Source: Thermoproteota archaeon
Lineage (GTDB): Archaea; Thermoproteota; Thermoprotei_A; Sulfolobales; Desulfurococcaceae
Reading direction: 5' to 3'
Assembly (NCBI GenBank): GCA_013154205.1
Contig: JAADCY010000019.1
Coordinates: 1-9,739, forward strand
Length of the DNA: 9,739 nt
How positions within the stretch are numbered: the stretch's first letter is position 1; every line of letters starts with the position of its first letter. Shown here one piece after another: positions 1 through 6,406 of the stretch. Both the position numbers and the translations under genes were made by a program. The notes under the pieces are model-generated. The model was given only the letters and a program-made list of their open reading frames with translations, did not search any database and was not told the origin of the DNA.

Positions 1-53
1 AATATCCTCTGACGATTAGTTACAGGGAAAAACAAGAATTATGGGATGCATTC

Positions 54-359
54 GTGGCTAGGCATAGAGCACGTAAACATCGTTGGAACCCCTATACAAG
101 CGAAGTCCAAAGATTCAGCGTCTATCCTCGCATCCAAGTACCTAAGGAAAAATCAATAAGGGTAGGAGAGGAATTCATCGTCAAGATCAACGATGTTGAT
201 GAGAAAGGAAGAGGTATTGCACGATATCAAGGTCATCAAGTTATAGTCTATGACGCAAGCCTCGGCTCCAAAGTAAAGGTCAAAGTAGTCAGAAAAATAG
301 GAGACACCATATATGCTGAGATCGTCAAGACTTTGAGCGAGACTGATACTGAATACTAG
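54..359 (+). CDS. TRAM-domain RNA-binding protein (possibly 5'-partial)
   Basis: From the GTG at 54 this encodes 101 residues. Residues about 37-92 form a TRAM domain: VGEEFIVKINDV, then the signature GRGIARYQG and a strand-rich KVKVKVVRKIG segment. TRAM domains are small beta-barrels that bind RNA; in archaea, short TRAM proteins act as RNA chaperones or sit beside RNA-modifying enzymes. Residues 1-35 are very basic (ARHRARKHR) and probably add nucleic-acid affinity. The GTG has no TATA box or clear Shine-Dalgarno site before it, and the same frame stays open to position 3 with coding-like codons (reading YREKQELWDAF just before the GTG). The true gene may therefore start outside the window. 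The next small gene lies 22 nt downstream and is probably cotranscribed. Family call is firm; the start is not. Confidence 0.8.
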   Translation: MARHRARKHRWNPYTSEVQRFSVYPRIQVPKEKSIRVGEEFIVKINDVDEKGRGIARYQGHQVIVYDASLGSKVKVKVVRKIGDTIYAEIVKTLSETDTEY

Positions 360-381
360 GAAATCAATATACGGGATCAGG

Positions 382-732
382 ATGACGAGAGAAAACATTA
401 TTGTCAAAGATCTAATCAAGGAATTCGGAGTCGACAAAGTATCAGCTCTCTTTTCAGGAGAACCTCTAACATCCACTGATGCATGGAGACTCTTAGAAAT
501 AGCCCATAGATATAAGTATAGGGTAGAATATGAAGATGAAGAAGGCGATCCCCCTGAATGCTATGTCTTAGTTGCCAGTATCAACGATAGGTACATATTA
601 GTGCTAGCGAGAAATCATGATGAGAGCTTAGCTTACCTATATGATAAAGATGCTATTACTCTTCAGGAAGCTATTAGATATGCACAGAAAATATTTAATG
701 AATGCAGGAATACCGATATTGCGTCATCTTAG
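382..732 (+). CDS. Small acidic protein of unknown function
   Basis: I do not recognise this 116-residue protein. It has an N-terminal helical part (VKDLIKEFGVDKVSALF), a second amphipathic segment (SSTDAWRLLEIAHRY-like, about residues 31-45), an acidic turn (EYEDEEGDPPE, residues 49-59), then a hydrophobic strand pair around VLVASINDRYILVLAR and a C-terminal helix. It has no signal peptide or membrane segment. Composition and codon use match the neighbours, so it looks like a real gene. A GGGATCA stretch lies just before the ATG and could serve as a weak ribosome site. It follows the TRAM gene by 22 nt on the same strand and probably shares its transcript, so a role around RNA is possible but only inferred from position. 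Confidence 0.72.
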   Translation: MTRENIIVKDLIKEFGVDKVSALFSGEPLTSTDAWRLLEIAHRYKYRVEYEDEEGDPPECYVLVASINDRYILVLARNHDESLAYLYDKDAITLQEAIRYAQKIFNECRNTDIASS

Positions 733-764
733 ATAGCCCTAATTAAGCAGGTCAATAATATTAG

Positions 765-779
765 TTTGTTGAAAACAAA
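765..779. repeat. Short inverted repeat abutting the HD-gene TATA box
   Basis: The arms TTTGTT (765-770) and AACAAA (774-779) form a perfect 6-bp inverted repeat around a 3-nt centre, directly upstream of the TATA element at 780-789. Its position is that of a BRE or upstream operator, so it could bind a dimeric regulator. AT-rich DNA makes short repeats common, so this is tentative. Confidence 0.3.
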
Positions 780-789
780 ATATTTTTAA
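780..789 (+). promoter_or_regulatory. TATA box of the HD phosphohydrolase gene
   Basis: ATATTTTTAA is an archaeal-type TATA element centred near 784. The usual 25-27 nt spacing puts transcription start around 809-812, next to the ATG at 814, so the mRNA is probably leaderless or nearly so. No Shine-Dalgarno site precedes the ATG, which fits. Confidence 0.6.
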
Positions 790-813
790 GCCGGAAAAGA
801 AGCGTGGTGCTTA

Positions 814-2223
814 ATGGGTAGTATAGGCTTCATAAGAGACCCTATATATAACTACATCGAATACGATAAGACGGTTGAGAAACACATTATTGATTCAGCA
901 CCGATGCAGAGACTAAGACATCTACATCAGCTCCAGTTATCATTCCTCGTATATCCTGGAGCCGAGCACTCACGGTTTCAGCACAGCATAGGAGTAATGC
1001 ATCTAGCAGGTCTCTTCAGTAAAAGCCTTCTCCAAGGGATCAGCGAGAAATCCGTTATCGAGGGATACAAGGCCGAAGACTTAATCAGGGCAACACGAAT
1101 TGCTGGATTACTACACGACATAGGTCATGGCCCGTTCAGCCATGCTTTCGAGGAAGCCATATACTGGCATTACGAGGATACATTAAATATTAGGAACCAT
1201 GAAGAAGCCGGATACCATATAATAAGATCAACAGAGATCAGTGAAACACTTGAAAAGAACGGTCTTCTTGACATTGTATTACAACTACTATCCAACAAGC
1301 AGCCCGAAGAACCCATTCTAAAACTACTGAGAAAAACCGTCAAAGAATGGATATATCCGGCAGACATACTAGATTTCCTTATCCGCGACAGTTATTACAC
1401 CGGCACTAGAGAATACGGGCTTATCGACTACTACAGACTCATAAGATTAAGCCACGCATCTCCTCACGAGCCCGGAAATATAGTGTTAGAACTAAGAGCA
1501 AGGGGCGCATTAGCATCCTACCTAAGATCACGTATAGCTATGTTTGAGAACGTCTATTTTCACCCCGTAACACTAGTCTTCAATAAAGCAGCCATAGAAC
1601 TGTTGAAGATAACCGATGAGATAAGCGGAGGCATATATAGAGAAGCCATAAATTCTCTCGGAAAAGGCGATCCTGAGAAATACCTTGAATTAAACGATTA
1701 TGAAGCTTTAAGATTGGCGTCAAAATATCGTGATAAAGATAAGCGCTTAGAAAAACTCTATACCAGCATACTATATAGGAAACCGTTGTGGAAATTATTA
1801 TACGAAGAAAAATACGTGTTATCACCGATCAACCTGAGAGGACCCGCATCAATATTGTTCAAGAAAAACACGGCCATAGATTTCAAGAACAGGATAGAGA
1901 GAGCCATACATGAAGAAATAATCGATAAAGGACTAGCATGTGATGATATAAAGGATTTCTGGGTCGCAATAAACACTCTTCGCCCAGTCCCACCATTGCC
2001 TGTCGGCAGAATAACGTTTATCGACATGTCTAACAACATAACGAAAACATATGATATACCACGACTACTCGACGAAGACGGCATATTGTTTAAATTACTG
2101 ATTAGGATCTATGGCCCCGCTGATCTGAAGAAATCGCCTGACAGACAAAAATATGTAGAGGCTGTTCAAGAAGCGGTTAAAAAAGAGCTTGAGCCAAGCG
2201 GTCTAGGAGAAATAACTATGTGA
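814..2223 (+). CDS. HD-domain phosphohydrolase, SAMHD1/dNTPase-like
   Basis: This 469-residue protein belongs to the HD superfamily of metal-dependent phosphohydrolases, in the branch with SAMHD1 and bacterial dGTPases. Visible residues line up with the SAMHD1 site: H57 (RFQHSIGVMHLA) with H167, H101-D102 (GLLHDIGHGPFSH) with H206-D207, H105 and H110 with H210 and H215, H129 (HEEAG) with H233, and D184 (ADILDFLIRDSYYTG) with D311. The catalytic set is complete, so an active enzyme is expected, probably hydrolysing dNTPs to deoxynucleoside and triphosphate; substrate is inferred. The N-terminal part (IRDPIYNYIEYDKTVEKHIIDSAPMQRLRHLHQL) is also typical of the family. Residues after about 240 are helical and less conserved. 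No membrane segment is seen. It is monocistronic and its stop is 17 nt from the convergent adenosine-specific kinase gene. Confidence 0.9.
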   Translation: MGSIGFIRDPIYNYIEYDKTVEKHIIDSAPMQRLRHLHQLQLSFLVYPGAEHSRFQHSIGVMHLAGLFSKSLLQGISEKSVIEGYKAEDLIRATRIAGLLHDIGHGPFSHAFEEAIYWHYEDTLNIRNHEEAGYHIIRSTEISETLEKNGLLDIVLQLLSNKQPEEPILKLLRKTVKEWIYPADILDFLIRDSYYTGTREYGLIDYYRLIRLSHASPHEPGNIVLELRARGALASYLRSRIAMFENVYFHPVTLVFNKAAIELLKITDEISGGIYREAINSLGKGDPEKYLELNDYEALRLASKYRDKDKRLEKLYTSILYRKPLWKLLYEEKYVLSPINLRGPASILFKKNTAIDFKNRIERAIHEEIIDKGLACDDIKDFWVAINTLRPVPPLPVGRITFIDMSNNITKTYDIPRLLDEDGILFKLLIRIYGPADLKKSPDRQKYVEAVQEAVKKELEPSGLGEITM

Positions 2224-2240
2224 AAGACTGTGCCTCAGCA

Positions 2241-2738
2241 TCACATCTTATAACCGATCTTTCTAAGGAATTCTTTCCTCTCTTTCTTATCCTCTTCAGT
2301 CTCAACACCTACTGGCGGATACCCGTCGACAACACCGATAATAGCTCTGCCCTGTTCTGTCTCAGCAACTATTACTTGTACAGGATTAGCTGTAGCAACA
2401 TACAGTTCCACTACTTCTTGCACGTTCTTGAGTTGATTCAAAATATTTATCGGCCAAGCATTCCTAATGAAAAGAACAAATGTATGCCCCGCGCCGATCT
2501 TAAGCGCTGCCTCTATAGCTTTCTTGGTCAATTCTTCATCATTACCCTCCCATCTAACGAGGCGTTTACCGCTTGCTTCGTTGAATGCAAAACCGAACTT
2601 TATTCCCGGCACACTAGTTACTAGGGCCTCATAGATGTCTTCAACACTCTTAATGAAGTGTGTACGTCCAATTATTATATTCGCGCCCTCAGGTATGGGC
2701 ACACTTATGACATGTAGTTTAACATCAGCCGACGACAT
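2241..2738 (-). CDS. Adenosine-specific kinase family protein (DUF355/PF04008)
   Basis: The product matches the archaeal and thermophile family called 'adenosine-specific kinase', known from structures of small nucleotide-binding proteins; its physiological reaction is poorly settled. Landmarks, numbered from the ATG at 2738 (165 residues): HFIKSVEDIYEALV (27-40), FGFAFNEASGKRLVRWEGND (48-67), GAGHTFVLFIRNAWPIN (82-98), ATANPVQVIVAET (115-127) and GRAIIGVVDGYPP (130-142). The length is normal for the family. An ATG at 2756 is in frame but lies only about 12 nt from the TATA centre and would be missed by transcription, so I prefer 2738, which has a GGAGGGGG tract 8 nt before it. It is convergent with the HD phosphohydrolase and divergent from the Lys-tail/MTA phosphorylase pair. 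Confidence 0.88.
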   Translation of the reverse strand: MSSADVKLHVISVPIPEGANIIIGRTHFIKSVEDIYEALVTSVPGIKFGFAFNEASGKRLVRWEGNDEELTKKAIEAALKIGAGHTFVLFIRNAWPINILNQLKNVQEVVELYVATANPVQVIVAETEQGRAIIGVVDGYPPVGVETEEDKKERKEFLRKIGYKM

Positions 2739-2764
2739 GTACTGGCCCCCCTCCATCTATACCG

Positions 2765-2772
2765 TTAAATAT
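2765..2772 (-). promoter_or_regulatory. TATA box for the adenosine-specific kinase gene
   Basis: Read on the minus strand this is ATATTTAA, centred near 2768. A start of transcription about 26 nt away falls near 2742, just before the ATG at 2738 and inside or past the codon at 2756, which decides between the two possible starts. The element is near-palindromic and could also serve the divergent plus-strand unit. Confidence 0.5.
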
Positions 2773-2832
2773 TAATGGGTGTTACCGACTAATATGCACT
2801 GATACAACTTGACATTATTCCTCTTATTCCGT

Positions 2833-2838
2833 AAGGTG
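2833..2838 (+). promoter_or_regulatory. Shine-Dalgarno AAGGTG deciding the start of the Lys-tail gene
   Basis: AAGGTG pairs well with the archaeal anti-SD (GGAGGTGATC complement). It ends 8 nt before a TTG at 2847 but overlaps the GTG at 2838. The TTG at 2847 (product beginning MVKVLAKTVYYEP) is therefore the better start, three codons inside the longest reading frame. Confidence 0.5.
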
Positions 2839-2846
2839 TGTTGGTT

Positions 2847-3482
2847 TTGGTTAAAGTTTTAGCAAAAACAGTGTATTACGAGCCTAGGAAGATCGGTACT
2901 GGTAAGGTAGGGCTAACACTACTTGAAAGAATAGAGGCTGAGTGGAGCGAGCACAATCTCAGGAAGCATGAGAAACTTATTGATAGGATGCTTGTTCTCG
3001 CCCATAATAATGTTGTGAGGCATCTAAGCAGTGTTGGCGATGCTAACAAGTATGTTTTCTCCGAAGTAGAAGCACCGGGACTACGTGCAGTTGTTGGGGA
3101 AGGCCGGATAAAAGATGCAGAGACATTATTGTTCCTAAAACCTGAGCCTGTGACACGAATAGTTATTCTTCGGAGGAATAAAGAGACCGATATGCTTGAA
3201 AAAGTAACGGAGATCAGTGTGTCGAAAGAGCTATGGGGTTACGAAACAAAGATCGAGTTGCCCCAAGATATGGAGTGGGACGCAGTACTAGTGGAGTCCC
3301 CTGAGAGGAAAAGACTCATACTAAAGGAGGAAATCAGGCTCCCACTACGTGAAAAAATCGTAGAGCCCGTAAAGCCTAAGACGCATAGGAAGAAACAAAC
3401 CAAGAAGAAAAAGACAAAATCCGTCAAGAAGAAAAGGAAAAAGCGAACAAAGAAAAAGAGAAAGAAAAGGCGTAAGAAATGA
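2847..3482 (+). CDS. Unknown protein with extreme Lys/Arg-rich C-terminal tail
   Basis: I do not recognise the globular part. The longest frame starts at GTG 2838 (214 residues); I prefer the TTG at 2847 because of the Shine-Dalgarno site at 2833-2838. Numbering here follows the longer frame. Residues 6-60 are mixed alpha/beta with a charged helix (LLERIEAEWSEHNLRKHEKL); residues 80-170 look beta-rich with alternating charged and hydrophobic residues. From residue 179 to the end, 27 of 36 residues are Lys or Arg, with almost no hydrophobic residue. Lysine codons in the tail mix AAA and AAG, so it is not a simple nucleotide repeat. Such tails bind nucleic acid or the ribosome nonspecifically; a chromatin-associated or RNA-binding role is inference. 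It overlaps the MTA phosphorylase start by 4 nt (ATGA), so the two are cotranscribed and probably translationally coupled. Confidence 0.8.
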   Translation: MVKVLAKTVYYEPRKIGTGKVGLTLLERIEAEWSEHNLRKHEKLIDRMLVLAHNNVVRHLSSVGDANKYVFSEVEAPGLRAVVGEGRIKDAETLLFLKPEPVTRIVILRRNKETDMLEKVTEISVSKELWGYETKIELPQDMEWDAVLVESPERKRLILKEEIRLPLREKIVEPVKPKTHRKKQTKKKKTKSVKKKRKKRTKKKRKKRRKK

Positions 3483-4204
3483 GCGGTCCACCATTCCACA
3501 TCAAAGCTAAGAAAGGAGACATAGCAGAAAACGTTATAGCTGTAGGTGATCCTGGAAGAGCCAAGATGCTGGCTGAGCTTCTCGATGACGCTAGACTAGT
3601 CAATGAGCACCGTGGATTCCTCATATATACTGGAACCTATAAAGACAAGAGGATAACCATAGCAACCCATGGCATAGGATGCCCTTCCGCGGCCATAGTG
3701 TTTGAAGAACTTGGGATGCTTGGAGCAAAACAAATAGTTAGGCTTGGAACAACAGGTGGTATGAAGCCAGAAATGGAGATAGGAGACGTAGTCGTAGCAA
3801 CTGGTGCGGTATATCCTCCGGGAGGATGCGCTGTCGGAATGTATCTCGACGGCCACTGTGGCCCCACGGCTCCAGACCCGGTACTCTCGACAAGAATAAT
3901 GAGTGAGCTCAAGAAGGAAGGTATAAAGTATTATTATGGCCCGGTATTCAGCAGTGATGCATTCTATGCTGAGGATCCAGGATTCGCTAAGAAATGGTCG
4001 GAGAAAGGAGTAATAGCGGTCGAAATGGAAGCAGCAATCCTTTTCACACTTGGATGGATGAGAGGTTGGAGTACCGCGGCGGTTCTTATAGTGAGTGATA
4101 ATCTACTAGCTGAGAAACAGTATCTGGCCACCAGTGAAGAACTACGTGCAAGAATTGAGAAAGTCGCCAAAACAATTATGGAGGTCTACGCTAAACATTA
4201 TTGA
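3479..4204 (+). CDS. 5'-methylthioadenosine / purine nucleoside phosphorylase
   Basis: This 241-residue protein is a family 1 (PNP/UDP) nucleoside phosphorylase very close in motif pattern to the hexameric Sulfolobus MTA phosphorylase I. It should split methylthioadenosine, and likely adenosine or guanosine and inosine, with phosphate into base and ribose-1-phosphate in the cytosol, feeding methionine and purine salvage. Visible site residues by comparison with E. coli PNP: phosphate-binding G23 and R27 (VGDPGRA), R45 (EHRGF, from the partner subunit), R88 and T91 (RLGTTGG), M183-E184 (VEMEAA, ribose) and D207 (VSDN, acid/base at the purine). The FSSDAFYAED segment (157-166) is typical of the archaeal MTAP group. 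Cysteines C68, C117 and C127 may form stabilising disulfides, as known for the Sulfolobus enzyme; inferred. Length is normal. The ATG overlaps the stop of the Lys-tail gene. Confidence 0.9.
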   Translation: MSGPPFHIKAKKGDIAENVIAVGDPGRAKMLAELLDDARLVNEHRGFLIYTGTYKDKRITIATHGIGCPSAAIVFEELGMLGAKQIVRLGTTGGMKPEMEIGDVVVATGAVYPPGGCAVGMYLDGHCGPTAPDPVLSTRIMSELKKEGIKYYYGPVFSSDAFYAEDPGFAKKWSEKGVIAVEMEAAILFTLGWMRGWSTAAVLIVSDNLLAEKQYLATSEELRARIEKVAKTIMEVYAKHY

Positions 4205-4206
4205 TC

Positions 4207-4228
4207 ATAGTTAACTAAAACTAACTAT
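4207..4228. repeat. Inverted repeat upstream of cysS promoter
   Basis: ATAGTTA (4207-4213) and TAACTAT (4222-4228) are perfect 7-bp inverted arms separated by 8 nt, lying between the phosphorylase stop and the cysS TATA box. It could be an operator just upstream of BRE or part of a transcript end. Neither arm is followed by a long T tract. Confidence 0.35.
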
Positions 4229-4233
4229 ACATG

Positions 4234-4243
4234 TCTTTATATC
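4234..4243 (+). promoter_or_regulatory. TATA box of cysS
   Basis: TCTTTATATC contains a good archaeal TATA core (TTTATAT, 4236-4242). Transcription would begin near 4264, giving a very short leader before the ATG at 4272. A GGTGA (4261-4265) with 6-nt spacing also lies before the ATG, so translation could be leadered or nearly leaderless. Confidence 0.55.
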
Positions 4244-4271
4244 ATTTTATCATGTTTAGTGGTGAGAAATA

Positions 4272-5708
4272 ATGCTTCCTAAGATCAAACTCTACAATAC
4301 TCTTACCAGGAAATACGAGGAATTCGAGCCTATAGAGCCAGGTATAGTTAAAATGTATGTTTGTGGTCCGACCGTTTATGACTATAACCATATCGGGCAT
4401 GGGAAACCCTACGTGATATACGATGCTATGAAGAGATATTTCTCCCTACGCGGCTACCATGTCGTCCACGTGATGAACATAACCGATATAGATGATAAGA
4501 TCATTAGGAGGGCACAGCGGGAGAATAGGTCGTGGAGGGAAATAGCGGACGAGTTCACCAAAGACTATCTTGAAAGCCTCGAAAAACTTAATGTACACGT
4601 TGATATACATCCCAGAGTAACTGATCATATCAAGGAGATCATTGATTTCATACAAGTACTCATAGACAAAGGATATGCCTACGTAGCGCCAAGCGGTAGC
4701 GTATACTTCGAGGTAGACAAGTACCCCGATTATGGTAGATTATCGGGCAGACTCGACCGCTCACTCTGGAATCAAGAACAAGAATTCTTAGGAGAAAAGA
4801 AGAAACCATATGACTTCGCATTATGGAAAGCAGCAAAACCCGGCGAGCCAAGCTGGGAATCACCATGGGGCCGGGGAAGGCCGGGATGGCATATCGAGTG
4901 TAGCGTTATGAGCACACGTTATCTCGGCAAACAATTCGATATACATGGCGGCGGCACTGATCTGATATTTCCACACCATGAGAACGAAAGAGCTCAGAGC
5001 GAGGCAGCTCTTGGAGTCAAGCCCTGGGTTAAGTACTGGGTCCACGTAGGAATGGTGGAGATCTCCGGAGAGAAGATGAGCAAAAGCCTAGGCAACATCA
5101 TAACGCTTAGGGAAGCATTCAAGAAATGGGGGCCTGAAACGCTCAGGTTATGGTATTTAACAGGACATTATCGTAAGCCACTAGTCTTCACCGATGAAGC
5201 CCTAAATCAAGCATCAAAACTATACGAACGTCTCGTCTCCGCAGTCCAACTTGTTGAAAAACTCGGTAAAGAAACAGCCGGTATGCATCGTATGGATGAA
5301 CAAGATATAGAATTGCTTAGTGAAATCCTGGAAACACATACAAGATTCCATGAAGCACTAAGCAATGATTTCAACACGCCTGAAGCTCTTGCTGCTGTTA
5401 GAAAGCTCACAAACATAGTGTTCAAAGAACTGCAATACAGGCCTAGATACATGCTTGTATGGACAACATATAGGCTATTCAAAGAATTCAATACCGTCCT
5501 AGGTGTTCTCGATAAATACTTTACGAAAACATCTGAAGAACTAGAATCATTCGTTGAATCACTGATAAAGATCATAGTTGATGTTAGGGCGAGGCTTAGA
5601 GAGAAAAAGGAATATGAGTTATCCGACCATATACGTGAAGAACTGGGCAAGATAGGGGTTGTCTTAATGGATAAGGGTAAAGAAACCCTATGGATGATTA
5701 AGCGATGA
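4272..5708 (+). CDS. cysS: Cysteinyl-tRNA synthetase
   Basis: This class I aminoacyl-tRNA synthetase charges tRNA-Cys using ATP in the cytosol. All hallmarks are present in 478 residues, the usual length: zinc ligand C31 in YVCGPTVYD, HIGH at 40-43, the MNITDIDDKII segment (68-78), LWKAAKPGEPSWESPWG (184-200), zinc ligands C210, H235 and E239 (WHIECSVM and FPHHENE) and KMSKS at 268-272. The region from about 310 is the helical anticodon-binding part. The ATG at 4272 fits the family N-terminus and has GGTGA at 4261-4265. Having this gene implies direct Cys-tRNA charging rather than sole reliance on the SepRS/SepCysS route. It overlaps the following nuclease-like gene by 4 nt (ATGA), so both are read from one transcript. 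Confidence 0.97.
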   Translation: MLPKIKLYNTLTRKYEEFEPIEPGIVKMYVCGPTVYDYNHIGHGKPYVIYDAMKRYFSLRGYHVVHVMNITDIDDKIIRRAQRENRSWREIADEFTKDYLESLEKLNVHVDIHPRVTDHIKEIIDFIQVLIDKGYAYVAPSGSVYFEVDKYPDYGRLSGRLDRSLWNQEQEFLGEKKKPYDFALWKAAKPGEPSWESPWGRGRPGWHIECSVMSTRYLGKQFDIHGGGTDLIFPHHENERAQSEAALGVKPWVKYWVHVGMVEISGEKMSKSLGNIITLREAFKKWGPETLRLWYLTGHYRKPLVFTDEALNQASKLYERLVSAVQLVEKLGKETAGMHRMDEQDIELLSEILETHTRFHEALSNDFNTPEALAAVRKLTNIVFKELQYRPRYMLVWTTYRLFKEFNTVLGVLDKYFTKTSEELESFVESLIKIIVDVRARLREKKEYELSDHIREELGKIGVVLMDKGKETLWMIKR

Positions 5709-6406
5709 CTATATCCGCGAAACGTAAATGGAGAAGTAGTGAACGGATAGCTCTTTCCTTTCTCGAAGAACTAGGATATAGGATCATTGATACACATGTA
5801 CGTGTAAAACAGCACGGTTTCGAAATAGCCGAAATAGACGCAGTTGTCGAGGACAATAGCGGCGTTAAGTATGCCGTGGAGATCAAAGCCGGAAGAATAG
5901 ATGTTAATGGTGTTCGCCAAGCATATGTAAACGCGATCGTAGCTGGATACAAGCCCTTAGTAGTCGCTAAAGGCTATGCCGATGACTCAGCCAGAGAGCT
6001 CGCTGAGAGACTTGGTGTTAAAGTAATACAGCTCAGTGACTACTTCCTCATTGAGGCCGAAGAGCTCGAGAACATTATTAGGGACACACTAACAAATACT
6101 CTTGCAGATTTCCTATCGATAATAGCTGAAGAAAAACAAATATCCCCGGAGGATCTCCGGCTTCTAGAACAAATAGTGTCTTCGCCGACTATGAAAGACT
6201 TGGCCGAGAAACTAGGTCTCCAAATACGTGATGTAGTCAGAGAGATAAGGAAACTACAGAATAAAGGGATCATTCCTAAAAACGCGAAGAACTACGGGAA
6301 AACAAGACTATATGCTGCGATGAGGCTCATAAGTTATCATTTACAGATATTGAAGAAACTCATATCTTCTTTATACGGACAATACAGTCGGGAGGAACAT
6401 ATCTAG
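5705..6406 (+). CDS. PD-(D/E)XK nuclease-like protein with C-terminal HTH
   Basis: The N-terminal half (about 1-115) has the restriction-endonuclease-like pattern of RecB-type or archaeal PD-(D/E)XK nucleases: a helix with E13 (SSERIALSFLEELGY), D45 in EIAEIDAVV, E59-x-K61 in AVEIKAG, and R71-Q72 on the following helix. The metal-binding set is complete, so nuclease activity is plausible. Residues about 150-190 (PTMKDLAEKLGLQIRDVVREIRKLQNKGII) look like a winged helix-turn-helix, suggesting sequence- or structure-specific DNA binding. A conserved crenarchaeal repair or processing nuclease is my inference; substrate is unknown. Its ATG overlaps the cysS stop by 4 nt, so it is expressed with it. 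Its last 47 nt overlap the 3' end of kptA on the other strand. The C-terminal tail after about residue 205 is helical and not assigned. Confidence 0.82.
   Translation: MTISAKRKWRSSERIALSFLEELGYRIIDTHVRVKQHGFEIAEIDAVVEDNSGVKYAVEIKAGRIDVNGVRQAYVNAIVAGYKPLVVAKGYADDSARELAERLGVKVIQLSDYFLIEAEELENIIRDTLTNTLADFLSIIAEEKQISPEDLRLLEQIVSSPTMKDLAEKLGLQIRDVVREIRKLQNKGIIPKNAKNYGKTRLYAAMRLISYHLQILKKLISSLYGQYSREEHI

Noticed and set aside
2220..2624. Plus-strand reading frame opposite the adenosine-specific kinase gene
   Set aside because: It is antisense to a well-supported conserved gene and its product has no recognisable pattern.
2739..2756. Upstream ATG at 2756 as start of the adenosine-specific kinase gene
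   Set aside because: It lies too close to the TATA box to be on the transcript, and it overlaps the G-rich tract that would act as ribosome site for ATG 2738.
3385..3479. Simple-sequence expansion or programmed frameshift in the A-rich tail
   Set aside because: Codons are mixed and irregular, the frame stays open to an ATGA junction with a conserved gene, and no alternative frame yields a sensible product.
3239..3499. Minus-strand reading frame rich in Phe and Leu, looking like a membrane protein
   Set aside because: It is the complement of the Lys-codon tail: AAA/AAG read backwards gives TTT/CTT. It is a shadow, not a gene.
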